64,000 nt of DNA from Salinibacterium hongtaonis (GTDB taxonomy: Bacteria > Actinomycetota > Actinomycetes > Actinomycetales > Microbacteriaceae): positions 1,922,001 to 1,986,000 of the forward strand of contig NZ_CP026951.1 in NCBI RefSeq assembly GCF_003065485.1, read 5' to 3'. This document shows positions 37,335 through 46,563 of the stretch, piece by piece. Each line of letters begins with the position of its first letter. The first letter of the stretch is position 1. Made by a program: the position numbers and the translations under genes. Below the pieces are notes generated by a model. That model did not search any database, was not told where the DNA came from, and was given only the letters and a program-made list of their open reading frames with translations.

Positions 37335-39146
37335 TTAAACGCTCGAACGCGGCATCCATTCCCACGGATTCCAGAGAACCGTGGGCGCGTAGGGGGCCAC
37401 AGAGACTCCGTCAATCCGGTCGGAGGTGACCACAATCGACGTGAGTTGAAACAGCGGAAGACCCACGGCATCTCGCCACAGGTGTTCGTCGACGTCGGCG
37501 AGCATGCCCGCGCGGTCGGCCGCATCATCCGTCAGCTCAAACCGCTGCAGGATGCCGTCGACGGCTTCAGAAGAATACCGCCCGTAGTTGAGGGGCGCGC
37601 CTGTGCACAGAGCCTGCGTCGCCGACTGCACCGACGTAGACGTCGAGCGCAGGCCGAAGAGCGCGGCATCCCACGAGTCGGGCGTCGCCAGCAGATTGCG
37701 CCAATCGGGGCTGGAGCAATCGGTGACGGCGATTCCCGCCGGCGCTGCAGCATCCCGAATCGCCATGAACTGCGCGAGTCTGCGCGGGTTGGCGGGGTCG
37801 AAGAGCACACAGATCGTTGGCGCGCCGAGGGCTGGGTTCTCGGCGGCCGCTGCGGCAATCAGCTCAGCAGGAGCTCGGGAGGTGAGGTGTTTGCGGCTGG
37901 CGGCTGTCGCCTCGACCGCATCGTCATACCCGGTTTGCCCGGGAAAGAGCGTGAACGAATCCCGCGAGACAACAGCGTTGCCGGCGTCGTCTGCATCCTG
38001 GATGAGGCGATCTTTGGGAACGGATGCCAGAAAAGCTTGCCGAACGAGCGGGTGTTCCACCGCTCCGTTGGCGCTGCGCTCAAGCCTGAGCTGCAGCACC
38101 TCCCCCGTTCCGGTCGTGACTCGGGACGAGGCGAGCCCCGACGCGTCGATCGCGGCGACCACGTCGGGAGACGACTGGGGGGCGAGCACATCGAGCTCCC
38201 CCGCCGAGGCCGAAGCCACGGCCTGCAACGGATCGGAAATGTAGCGAACCTCGATCGTCTCGAACTGAGGAAGGTGATCGCCCTGGTACTCACGGTTGAC
38301 CGCGAGGGTGAGACCGTCGTCGCCGATAGCCGCGATCGAATACGGGCCAGAACCGACAAAGCGGGCCGGGTCGGAGTCTGCTGCAACCGTGAAGCCCGAG
38401 GTCCACGCCCGGGAGAGCGGTGCCAGCGCCGTCGCATCTCTCGTTGCTATGGCCTGGGCAACGCTCTGCTTGAGGCTCCCCGCATCCGCGCCGCCCGCAG
38501 CGCCAGCCTCACTCCCCTGCCCTGCCACGTCTGCGACAACGTGGGCGGGCAGGCCCACAGAGAACACCAGCTGCCAGTCGGCGACGAACTCATCGAAGGT
38601 CAGGGTTAGAGAGCGACCATCGTCTGACACCTCAGGGACCTCGGTGACCCGGTCGAGCCCATTGGAGGTAAAGCCGTCGAAGAACACGACATCGTCGGGA
38701 ATCGTGTCGTCGAACATCCCGGTCTGCACGTCGAGGTGGGCCTCGGCATCAAACCCGGCCGTGTTGAGCGCCCGAGAGTTGGCAGCCCACGAGAGCAAAA
38801 GGTCGGCAGCATCGACTTCGACGCCATCGCTCCACCGCACCCCATCGGCGATCGTGTACCGCACCCTGAGCGGATCATCCGAAACCTTAACGATGGTGCC
38901 GAACGACTCGTCGGGCACGGGGTCGCCGTTCTCATCCCACGACACAAACGACGAGTTCGTGGCAGCCACGACACTCGCATTGGTGCCGACCGCGCTGCCG
39001 AAACCGGTCGCCGCGTTGAAGGAGGTGAAAGCTTCGGCAACGGCCACCGTGACGGTGCTGCCCTCGGCGACCCGAGAGCCGGGGGTGCACCCGGCCAGCG
39101 CCACCGCAGCGATGACAACCGCCGCGACAGCAGCCCGCTTCTTCAG
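37335..39146 (-). CDS. ABC transporter-family substrate-binding lipoprotein, LpqW-position
   Basis: A dipeptide-binding (SBP_bac_5) fold protein of about 603 residues. The best start is a CTG at 39146: AAGGA lies seven bases upstream and the product begins LKKRAAVAAVVIAAVALAGC (first residue read as Met), a standard lipoprotein signal with lipobox ALAGC. In-frame TTG codons at 39179 and 39182 are alternatives but place charged residues before the signal. The mature part is paralogous to the binding protein at 44.5-46.3 kb. Next to typA in mycobacteria lies lpqW, a similar-fold lipoprotein that affects mannoglycolipid synthesis; orthology is inferred. Alternatively it is simply a second peptide receptor. 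Confidence 0.85.
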   Translation of the reverse strand: MKKRAAVAAVVIAAVALAGCTPGSRVAEGSTVTVAVAEAFTSFNAATGFGSAVGTNASVVAATNSSFVSWDENGDPVPDESFGTIVKVSDDPLRVRYTIADGVRWSDGVEVDAADLLLSWAANSRALNTAGFDAEAHLDVQTGMFDDTIPDDVVFFDGFTSNGLDRVTEVPEVSDDGRSLTLTFDEFVADWQLVFSVGLPAHVVADVAGQGSEAGAAGGADAGSLKQSVAQAIATRDATALAPLSRAWTSGFTVAADSDPARFVGSGPYSIAAIGDDGLTLAVNREYQGDHLPQFETIEVRYISDPLQAVASASAGELDVLAPQSSPDVVAAIDASGLASSRVTTGTGEVLQLRLERSANGAVEHPLVRQAFLASVPKDRLIQDADDAGNAVVSRDSFTLFPGQTGYDDAVEATAASRKHLTSRAPAELIAAAAAENPALGAPTICVLFDPANPRRLAQFMAIRDAAAPAGIAVTDCSSPDWRNLLATPDSWDAALFGLRSTSTSVQSATQALCTGAPLNYGRYSSEAVDGILQRFELTDDAADRAGMLADVDEHLWRDAVGLPLFQLTSIVVTSDRIDGVSVAPYAPTVLWNPWEWMPRSSV

Positions 39147-39224
39147 GATGATTTCCTTCTCCCCATGGACGTCAACCAACAATGCTCGGCGACGCGCTAG
39201 AGCAGAGCTGTGACCGTTAAGCGG

Positions 39225-40961
39225 CTAGCGCTGGCCGTGACGGATCTCGCGGCGCACGCGCTGCTCGACCGGGTCGGGAATCGGGACGGCCTGGATAAGG
39301 CGCTGCGTGTAGGCCTCCTTGGGCGCGCGCAGAATCTGATCGCGCGTGCCCTGCTCTACGAGCTTGCCGCGGTGCAGCACCGCGATGCGGTCGGCCATGC
39401 CATCGACGACCGCAAGGTCGTGGCTGATGAAGAGGCAGGCAAAGCCGTATTCGCGCTGCAGTTGGCGCAGCAGCTCAAGCACCGTGGCCTGAACCGAAAC
39501 ATCGAGCGCGGATGTGGGCTCGTCGGCCACCAGCAGGCGCGGCTTGAGCGCAAGCGCACGGGCGATGCCAACGCGCTGCTTCTGACCACCGGAGAGCTCG
39601 TGGGGGAACCGGTTGCGGTAGGACCGCGGCAGGTTCACATCGTCGAGAAGCGCCTCGACGCGCCGGTCGAGAGCGGCACCCTTGGCCTCCCCCGCAAGCA
39701 GCAGGGGCTCGCCGATCGACTCGCCAATCGGCAGTCGCGGGTTGAGCGACGACGAAGGATCTTGAAACACGATGCCCACCTTGCGGCGGAGCGTCTTAAT
39801 GACCTTGCGGTCGGCCTTGCTGATGTCGGTGTCGACGACAACGAGCGACCCATCGGCGATGGGCTGCAATCCGATTGCGGCGCGGCCGATAGTGGACTTG
39901 CCAGAACCGGACTCGCCGACGAGGCCCAGAATCTCGCCCTCGGCGATCTGCAGGGTCACATCGTCGACCGCGCGGAAAGCGCCAACGCGGCCCTGCTTGC
40001 CGTAGACGATTCCCACATTCTTGAGGCTCAGCACGGTCGGCGCGGTGATTACGGGCGCTGCCGGCACATCGATCTCGTCGATCGAGCCCTCCGCGATGTC
40101 TGCCTCGGTCTCGATCACGTTGATCGCCTCGTGGCCGGCTACCGCCTCGCCGAGGCGGGGCACAGCGGCCAGAAGCGCCTGAGTATAAGGATGCTGCGGC
40201 GTGTTGAAGATGGCGTTGACATCGCCCTGTTCAACGATTTCGCCATCCTTCATCACGACGATCCAGTCGGCAAGGTCGGCAACGACGCCCATGTCGTGGG
40301 TGATGAGCAGAATGGCGGCGTCGAACGTGTCGCGAAGGTTGCGCAGCAGATCGAGGATTTCGGCCTGCACCGTGACGTCGAGCGCGGTTGTCGGCTCGTC
40401 TGCGATGAGCAGAGTCGGGTCGCAGCTCAGCGCCTGAGCAATCATGGCGCGCTGGCGCTGGCCGCCCGAGAGCTGGTGGGGATACGACTTAAACGCCTTC
40501 TCTGGGTCCGGCAGACCGACAAGGCCAAGAAGCTCGCGCGCCCTCGCAGCGGCGTCGCTCGGCGTGACGTTGCGGTGGGCGCGAACGGCCTCGACAAGCT
40601 GGAAGCCCACCGTGTAGACGGGGTTGAGAGCGGTCATCGGCTCCTGGAAGATCGCCGCGACATCGTCGCCTCGCACCGCTCGCATCTGCTTGGTGGAGAG
40701 CGTCGTGAGCTCACGACCGTTGACCGAGATGCTGCCCCTGACCCGGCTGTTCTTGGGCAGCAGATCGAGGATCGCCATCGAGCTTGCGCTCTTTCCCGAA
40801 CCAGATTCGCCGACGACAGCGATGACCTGGCCTCGGCCGATCTCGTAGTTCAGCTTCTTAGCTGCGGGAACCCACACACCATCGACCGCGAAGTCGACGC
40901 TGAGATCGGTGACACGCAGAGCCGGAACATCCGACCGCTCGGGGCGCTGATCCATCACCAT
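39225..40961 (-). CDS. Dipeptide/oligopeptide ABC transporter ATPase, DppD-DppF fusion
   Basis: A 578-residue protein containing two full ATPase domains in tandem. The first has Walker [10 protein letters not shown] near residue 50, signature LSGGQRQR and [11 protein letters not shown]; the second has GESGSGKST near 348, LSGGQKQR and [11 protein letters not shown]. Each is followed by the oligopeptide-type C-terminal motif for binding the permease. It energises the permeases encoded upstream. The ATG at 40961 has AAAGG six bases before. An opposite-strand PH-domain gene separates it from the DppC-like gene, so it may need its own promoter. Confidence 0.95.
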   Translation of the reverse strand: MVMDQRPERSDVPALRVTDLSVDFAVDGVWVPAAKKLNYEIGRGQVIAVVGESGSGKSASSMAILDLLPKNSRVRGSISVNGRELTTLSTKQMRAVRGDDVAAIFQEPMTALNPVYTVGFQLVEAVRAHRNVTPSDAAARARELLGLVGLPDPEKAFKSYPHQLSGGQRQRAMIAQALSCDPTLLIADEPTTALDVTVQAEILDLLRNLRDTFDAAILLITHDMGVVADLADWIVVMKDGEIVEQGDVNAIFNTPQHPYTQALLAAVPRLGEAVAGHEAINVIETEADIAEGSIDEIDVPAAPVITAPTVLSLKNVGIVYGKQGRVGAFRAVDDVTLQIAEGEILGLVGESGSGKSTIGRAAIGLQPIADGSLVVVDTDISKADRKVIKTLRRKVGIVFQDPSSSLNPRLPIGESIGEPLLLAGEAKGAALDRRVEALLDDVNLPRSYRNRFPHELSGGQKQRVGIARALALKPRLLVADEPTSALDVSVQATVLELLRQLQREYGFACLFISHDLAVVDGMADRIAVLHRGKLVEQGTRDQILRAPKEAYTQRLIQAVPIPDPVEQRVRREIRHGQR

Positions 40962-41032
40962 GACAACCTTTCGTTAACAACAACCAGAGCTCTCATGCAC
41001 GACTCACGGCCGGAGACTGGAAACATAGGGGT

Positions 41033-41656
41033 ATGACTACCGACAGCACAGCACGAGTGTTCCGCTCGACTTTCAACAGAACGCTCTCGATTGTGCTCTG
41101 GGCCGTGGCCGCAGCGGTCTCCGTGGGAATCGTCGCAACGGGCTCGAGCGCTGGCAACAGTCTGTGGCTTCTGCCCACACTTGGTGCTGCTGCGGCCGTC
41201 GTATGGGTTGTGCTCTGGCGCCCGCACGTGCGCGTCGACGCCGATGGCGTCACCGTGGCGAACGTCTCGCACAGCGTCGAGATTCCGTGGCCCGCCCTCA
41301 TTCATCTGGACGTTACCTACTCGCTGCGCGTGCACGTTCCCGGGCGCGCGATTGCGGTCTCGGCGGCGCCCGCTCCCGGCCGCATGGGTGGCGCAGTCGC
41401 TCGGCGAGGAACAGCGCCGCACGGGCACCGCAATGGCGAGACCGTCTCGGTGGGCGAGCTGCTCACGACCGACTCCGGCAAGGCCGCAGCACTCATTCGC
41501 GAGCGATGGGAATCGCTTCGCGACTCCGGCAAGATCGTCGCCGGCGAGGCCGAGAACTATCCCGTTCGCACCAGACTCGACGCCGTTGCGGTTGCAACGC
41601 TTGCCGTGGCGGCGCTGCTTGTCGGCGCCTCGGCGTTGCTCGTCGGCCTGCAGTGA
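41033..41656 (+). CDS. PH-domain membrane protein on the opposite strand inside the peptide-transport cluster
   Basis: A 207-residue protein. Two membrane segments (about 20-38 and 43-62) are followed by a bacterial PH-like domain (WRPHVRVDADGVTVANVSHS, then EIPWPALIHLDVTYSL) and a C-terminal membrane segment (about 183-205). It runs opposite to the flanking transporter genes, 71 bp from the ATPase start and 11 bp from the convergent DppC-like stop. Such proteins are common in actinobacteria next to translation or transport genes, with unknown ligand. Confidence 0.82.
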   Translation: MTTDSTARVFRSTFNRTLSIVLWAVAAAVSVGIVATGSSAGNSLWLLPTLGAAAAVVWVVLWRPHVRVDADGVTVANVSHSVEIPWPALIHLDVTYSLRVHVPGRAIAVSAAPAPGRMGGAVARRGTAPHGHRNGETVSVGELLTTDSGKAAALIRERWESLRDSGKIVAGEAENYPVRTRLDAVAVATLAVAALLVGASALLVGLQ

Positions 41657-41667
41657 CATCACGCTCG

Positions 41668-42672
41668 TCACGGGGTTTCCTTCATGCGCCGCAGAGAGAC
41701 GCGCTTCTGACGAGGGTCGAACGCGTCCCGGAGGCCGTCGCCCACAAAGTTGACGAGCAGCGCAAGTAGCACGATGAAGACTGCCGGCCACCAGTAGAGC
41801 CACGGCCGCGTCTGGAACGCTGACTGGTTCTCTGAGATCAAAAGGCCCAGCGAGACATCCGGCTGACGGATGCCGTATCCGAGAAAGCTGAGGGCCGTCT
41901 CGAGCAGGATGGCGGCGGCGGCCAGAAGCGTGGCGGAGACAATGACGACTCCGATGGCGTTCGGCAGGATGTGCTTGAAGATGATGCGGAAGTCACTCGC
42001 ACCCGCCACCCGCGCTGCTTCTACAAACTCGCGCTCGCGCAGGCTCAGGAACTCGGCCCGCACGAGACGGGCGATAGTCATCCACGACACCAGTGCGAGG
42101 AAGAACGCGAGTAGCCACACGCCGAGGCCACCCGTTGCGCGACCGACGATTGCGCCGATGACGAGAGCCGGAATCACGATGAAGACGTCGGTAACGCGCA
42201 TGAGCACGGAGTCGACCCACCCGCGGTAGTACCCGGCGACGGCGCCAACGACGGTGCCGAGCACGGTTCCAATGCCACCGATCACGAACATCACGATGAT
42301 CGAGTTCTGGATGCCGCGCATCGTCATGGCGAAGTAGTCGACCCCGATGCGGCTCTGACCGAACGGATGCTCACCGAGCGAGATTCCCTCGCCGCCGAGC
42401 CACTTGGGCACGAGAGAAAGCGTGGGAGCTCCGCCGTTGAGCTGCGCGTTGAGTGACGTGAAGTTGTGCTTCCACCAGCCGGGGATTGGCCCGAGCCCGA
42501 TTGCCGAGATCGACAGCACCGCGACGAGCACGAAGATGACGATCGAGACTACAGCGAGGCGATTGCTCACGAAGCGTCGGGAGATGAGCTTTCCCTGGCT
42601 CAGACCCTTGGTGTCGTCTGGCTTGGACGGCTGAGGTTCGATCGGTGCTGCTGGCTCTGTTAACAGGCTCAT
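41668..42672 (-). CDS. Dipeptide-type ABC transporter permease, DppC-like
   Basis: A 334-residue inner-membrane protein with an N-terminal extension (Pro/Glu-rich, about 35 residues), six membrane segments and the coupling motif ARVAGASDFRIIFKHILPNA. The periplasmic domain after the first segment is large, as in DppC/OppC. ATG at 42672 has AAGGAG seven bases upstream; the longer frame upstream lies in the DppB end. It overlaps nothing but starts 50 bp after the DppB-like stop. Confidence 0.92.
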   Translation of the reverse strand: MSLLTEPAAPIEPQPSKPDDTKGLSQGKLISRRFVSNRLAVVSIVIFVLVAVLSISAIGLGPIPGWWKHNFTSLNAQLNGGAPTLSLVPKWLGGEGISLGEHPFGQSRIGVDYFAMTMRGIQNSIIVMFVIGGIGTVLGTVVGAVAGYYRGWVDSVLMRVTDVFIVIPALVIGAIVGRATGGLGVWLLAFFLALVSWMTIARLVRAEFLSLREREFVEAARVAGASDFRIIFKHILPNAIGVVIVSATLLAAAAILLETALSFLGYGIRQPDVSLGLLISENQSAFQTRPWLYWWPAVFIVLLALLVNFVGDGLRDAFDPRQKRVSLRRMKETP

Positions 42673-42721
42673 CGGGCACTCCTTTCGGCCGGAGTTGACA
42701 TTGGTGCTGGCTGCGATCGCA

Positions 42722-44275
42722 TCATGCGCGCACCCGCACTCTCGGGTCGAGCGCCGCATAGGCAAGGTCGGCCAAGAAGTTGAACAGAACAGCGGTAATG
42801 GCGATCACGATGAAGTAACCCATGATGGGGTTCAGGTCGATTCTCTGCAGCGACGCGTTGAAGAGGGCGCCCATTCCACTGATGGCGAAGACTCGCTCGG
42901 TGATGATCGCGCCACCCAACAAAGCACCGACATCCGTTGCCACGAGGGTAGCGATGGGAATGAGCATGTTGCGGAAGGCATGGCGAACGATAACCGTGCG
43001 CTCTGGCAGCCCCTTGGCTCTCGCTGTGCGGATGTAATCCTGGCCGAGAACCTCGAGCAGGCCTGCACGTGCATACCGCGTGTAACTGGCGAACGAAATC
43101 AGCAACAGCGAGATCGTCGGAAGCAACAGATGGGTGAACGTGTCGATGCCCTGCAACCAGAAATCGCCTTGGAACCCTGGAGTCGAAGCACCGACGGTGG
43201 CGATGGGTCGGCCATTGATGCGCGGCGACGAAATGTAGGCATTCCACGACTGCATGTAGCGGTCGAGCAGAACGACACCGGCGGAAAGCACCGAGACGAT
43301 GACAGAGACCTTGATGTTTTGGCCCCGGTCGTTGCCGCCAACCGCGTAGCCAATGATGACTCCCACAATCACGGTCGCTACCGCGAGAAGCGCAATCGTG
43401 CCGCCGCTAGAGACATCGAAGAGTCCCTGGAAGGCGAAGTAAGAAACGATAGCGATCGCACCAGCGATAACGCCGCCGAGAAGAGCCCGTTTGTTGGCGA
43501 AACCCGCTGCGACGGCAACCGTGCAGTAGACAATGCCGGCCGTGAGGACGAGAACCCCGACCAAACCGAGCCCGGGGTCTTGGAACCATCCGGTGAACGA
43601 AACGTAGGCGAGCACGGCGCCCGTGGCCACGGCCGAGACCGCGAAGGTGACGAGTCTGCGGCGTAGATCGCCTCCGACGAGGACCTGCCAGACGAGGCCG
43701 GCCACGAGGGAAATGATCAGGATCATGGGCACCGGAATGCCCGAACCTCCCTGGAGGAAGTTGTTGAACCCGATCGCAATGAACTCCTTGAGGAGCACCG
43801 CCACGAGGAACGAGGGTAGCGAGTAGAGAAAGAAGCTGATGAACGTGACGCTGAGGTCGAACCCGCTGTACTGGCGGAGAGCCGTCGCGATACCTACGAC
43901 GACGCCCAGGATGATCGCGAGGACGAACGAGACACTGACGAGTTGAATGGTCGCCAGCATGGCGGCGGGAAGGATCGTCGTGACCGGGGCGTTCGACAGG
44001 GTGAGCCCGAGGTCGCACCCACCAAAGGGCACGAGACACTGCAGTGCCCCACCGAGCCACAGGAACCACCGCAGCGGCGGAGGAACATCGAGATCGAGGG
44101 CAGCGGTTCGCGCTGCGATCAGCTGATCCTTGTTGGGAGAGCTCGACCCTCGAAGGTCTTGCAGGGGGTCTCCCGCGTTGGCCGCGAGAACGTACATGAT
44201 GAAAGACGCCGCGACGAGAACGAGGATCGAAACCGCGATCCTTCTCAGAATAAAGCCAACCAAAGTTGTGCCCAT
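42722..44275 (-). CDS. Enlarged DppB-like ABC transporter permease
   Basis: Inner-membrane permease of 517 residues; ordinary DppB is 310-340. The N-terminal part (to about 165) and the C-terminal part (from about 375, with SLLLISFASYTRYARAGLLE and DYIRTARAKGLPERTVIVRH) match DppB. Between them lies an insertion of roughly 190 residues with six extra hydrophobic segments, for example VPMILIISLVAGLVWQVLVG and TIALLAVATVIVGVIIGYAV. The coupling helix is intact, so transport should still work. The insertion has no obvious enzyme motif. It follows the binding protein after a hairpin. Confidence 0.92.
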   Translation of the reverse strand: MGTTLVGFILRRIAVSILVLVAASFIMYVLAANAGDPLQDLRGSSSPNKDQLIAARTAALDLDVPPPLRWFLWLGGALQCLVPFGGCDLGLTLSNAPVTTILPAAMLATIQLVSVSFVLAIILGVVVGIATALRQYSGFDLSVTFISFFLYSLPSFLVAVLLKEFIAIGFNNFLQGGSGIPVPMILIISLVAGLVWQVLVGGDLRRRLVTFAVSAVATGAVLAYVSFTGWFQDPGLGLVGVLVLTAGIVYCTVAVAAGFANKRALLGGVIAGAIAIVSYFAFQGLFDVSSGGTIALLAVATVIVGVIIGYAVGGNDRGQNIKVSVIVSVLSAGVVLLDRYMQSWNAYISSPRINGRPIATVGASTPGFQGDFWLQGIDTFTHLLLPTISLLLISFASYTRYARAGLLEVLGQDYIRTARAKGLPERTVIVRHAFRNMLIPIATLVATDVGALLGGAIITERVFAISGMGALFNASLQRIDLNPIMGYFIVIAITAVLFNFLADLAYAALDPRVRVRA

Positions 44276-44423
44276 CTCATAGTGCTGGTTACTGGATGTT
44301 CGACGGTCTAGCCGCTGCCAACCGAACGAGCCCGAACCTGAATAGCTTAGTCACACGTTGCACGGCTCCCGAGCCAACCCCTGGGTTGGCCGTGACCGCA
44401 GAACATGCCGTGACCCAAGAACA

Positions 44424-44452
44424 GGGTGCCGGAGACTGTGTCTCCGGCACCC
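44424..44452 (-). terminator. Hairpin between the binding-protein and permease genes
   Basis: GGGTGCCGGAGAC pairs perfectly with GTCTCCGGCACCC around a 3-base loop, 30 bp after the binding-protein stop. It is a likely partial terminator or mRNA-stabilising element that keeps the receptor more abundant than the membrane subunits. The rest of the 207-bp gap shows no gene. Confidence 0.8.
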
Positions 44453-44482
44453 CACTCTCAGTGGAACTGAGTGAACTGCTAG

Positions 44483-46270
44483 CTAGCCAGCAAGGGTCCA
44501 GTCCTGGGCGTTCCAGACGATGCCCGTCTGGCCACCGAAGTACTCAAGGCCCTTGATGGTGCCGTTGTCGGCGAATAGACCAGGAGTCTGGAAGAGGGGC
44601 AGGCCGTAGCCGTCCTTCTTCGTGAACGCGTCGATCTGGATCTTGATGTCAGCCAGTTCGTCTGCATCGAGCGACACCTGCGACTCGTCGACCAGGATGT
44701 CGACATCCGGGTTCGAGTAGTCGTTGTAGTTTCCGCCACCGCGGGTCTTGAAGATCTGCGGAAGCGCGGCGTTGCCCGCACCCGGGGAGACCCAACCGAA
44801 GATGGAAGCGTCGTACTCGCCACCGCTCAGCAGGCTCGACCAGTCGGGCGATCCAGCGTCAACGATGATGAAGCCTGCAGACTCTGCCGACTGACGAATC
44901 GCGTTGAACGAGTCGACGCGGTTCGGGTTGTTGGTGTTGTAGAGGATGCGAACGGTCGGCGTTGCACCGGCGAGGAGCGCCTTGGCACCCTCGATGTCGG
45001 GCTCGTTGAACTCGTCGTATCCGCTCGCCTTGACAGCGTCGGCGTACTCGGGGTTAGCGGGCACGAAGATCTGCGAGTTGAGAACCTCAGCCGAAGGGTT
45101 GACCGGCGTGATGATCGAGTCGAGGATCTGCTGACGCGGAACCGTCTTGAGGAATGCCTCGCGCACCTTCGGGTCAGCGAAGACCGCGGAGGACTGCTTG
45201 AGGTCGAGGTGGTCGTACGCGAGCTGGCTGCCCTCGTAGGTCACAGCGTTGGCTGCCTCGAGCGCGTCGAGCGTGTCGGCGGACGGCTGCGGGTAGATCG
45301 CGTTGACCTCACCGTTCTGAAGAGCCGTAACCTGTGCGTTCGAGTCACCGATGAAGCGGATGATGAGCGTCTCGTACTCCGGTGCAAGGTCGCCCTTGTA
45401 CTCGGGGTTCTTGGTGAGCGTGATGTCAGACTCAGCCGTGAACGCGGTCACCGTGAAGGGACCAGAGCCAACGAGAAGCGACTCGTCCTCGGGGAACGAC
45501 GTGACGTCGTAGCCCGTGTTCCAGAAGTCAGCAGCGGCCTTGAGCGTGGGGTTCGCCTCAACCGGAGCCGCGGGGTCGCCCTGCGGGAGCTCCTTGAGAA
45601 GAGCAACGAAGTCCTCGAGCGAAACGCCAGCCTTCTCGGCGATAACGTGAGCAGGCTTGCCGATCAGGTTGACCAGCTCCCAGTCAACGTATGGGGACGC
45701 GTACTCGATCGTGAGCGACAGGTTGTCGTCACCGATCTCGGGGAACGAGGTGGTGTCGAGGCCAGCCGTGCTGCCCGCGAGCGAGAAGTACTGCGTGCCG
45801 GAGATGGCTTCGCCGGTCTCCGGGTCGAGCGTGGCGTCGTCGTAGTAGCCAGAGCTCTGCGCCCACGAGAAGAGCATGTCGTCGGCCGTGATCGGCTCGC
45901 CGTCGGACCACTTGAGGCCGTCGTTGAGCGTGTACTTGACGGTCAGCGGGTCTTCGGAGACGCGCTCGTAGGTTCCGAAGCTCTCGTCCTTGATGAGCGA
46001 GAAGTCGGTGTCGAGGCGCATGAAGCCGCCCAGTCCGAGTCCGCCCGAAACACCCGTGAGGTAGCCAACCATTCCGTTGGTGTCGAGGTTCGCCTGGGGG
46101 GTGTCGCCGTTGAACGACGTGAAGGCGTTGGTGACGGCGATCGAGATGGTGTCGCCCGCGTCGCCTTCCTGCTCACCAGATGTTGTGCATGCAGCCAGCA
46201 CCATGGCTGAGGCTCCGGCGATGGCCGCAAGCGTGGCCACCCTCCTGAAGCGTTGTCCTGTGATTGCCAA
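44483..46270 (-). CDS. Peptide-type ABC transporter substrate-binding lipoprotein
   Basis: Receptor of the dipeptide-type importer, about 595 residues. The TTG at 46270 lies four bases after a perfect AGGAGG and gives the signal peptide AITGQRFRRVATLAAIAGAS ending in lipobox VLAAC; upstream in-frame codons would place unrelated residues before it. The SBP_bac_5 fold is shown by DESFGTYERVSEDPLTVKY and the region with KWSDGEPITADDMLFSW. It heads the cluster and is followed by a hairpin, the enlarged DppB, DppC and the fused ATPase. Confidence 0.93.
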   Translation of the reverse strand: MAITGQRFRRVATLAAIAGASAMVLAACTTSGEQEGDAGDTISIAVTNAFTSFNGDTPQANLDTNGMVGYLTGVSGGLGLGGFMRLDTDFSLIKDESFGTYERVSEDPLTVKYTLNDGLKWSDGEPITADDMLFSWAQSSGYYDDATLDPETGEAISGTQYFSLAGSTAGLDTTSFPEIGDDNLSLTIEYASPYVDWELVNLIGKPAHVIAEKAGVSLEDFVALLKELPQGDPAAPVEANPTLKAAADFWNTGYDVTSFPEDESLLVGSGPFTVTAFTAESDITLTKNPEYKGDLAPEYETLIIRFIGDSNAQVTALQNGEVNAIYPQPSADTLDALEAANAVTYEGSQLAYDHLDLKQSSAVFADPKVREAFLKTVPRQQILDSIITPVNPSAEVLNSQIFVPANPEYADAVKASGYDEFNEPDIEGAKALLAGATPTVRILYNTNNPNRVDSFNAIRQSAESAGFIIVDAGSPDWSSLLSGGEYDASIFGWVSPGAGNAALPQIFKTRGGGNYNDYSNPDVDILVDESQVSLDADELADIKIQIDAFTKKDGYGLPLFQTPGLFADNGTIKGLEYFGGQTGIVWNAQDWTLAG

Positions 46271-46460
46271 TTTTCCTCCTGTGCAAAATGGAACCTCGTG
46301 CGGCACTGAAACCATCACGAGGCAGAACTCACCGCCGAAGACATGACGGTCTTCAAAGCGATGCAGTAGTTTGTCACCCTAAGCGGGGTGAGCAGCAACT
46401 CCCAACAACGATGCCGAAAATTTACCTGCTTGCAATCATTGCAGCGAAAAACCGCGTCAA

Positions 46461-46477
46461 ACGCAAGAATATTGCGT
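46461..46477. promoter_or_regulatory. Inverted repeat upstream of the peptide-transport cluster
   Basis: ACGCAA, GAATA, TTGCGT form a 17-bp inverted repeat about 190 bp before the binding-protein start and about 87 bp before the divergent CPBP gene. It could be an operator for either gene. The remaining 46271-46563 interval shows no further gene. Confidence 0.35.
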
Positions 46478-46563
46478 GTCTACGCGCAAATGAGCAGTAA
46501 CAGCGTTTGCAGGAGCGTGTTAAGCGAAGATCCAGCGCTTGCGGGCCCGTGACCCTGCCGAGA

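Noticed and set aside
39225-40961. Two separate ATPase genes dppD and dppF
   Set aside because: The frame is continuous through both domains with no stop or restart, so it is one fused protein.
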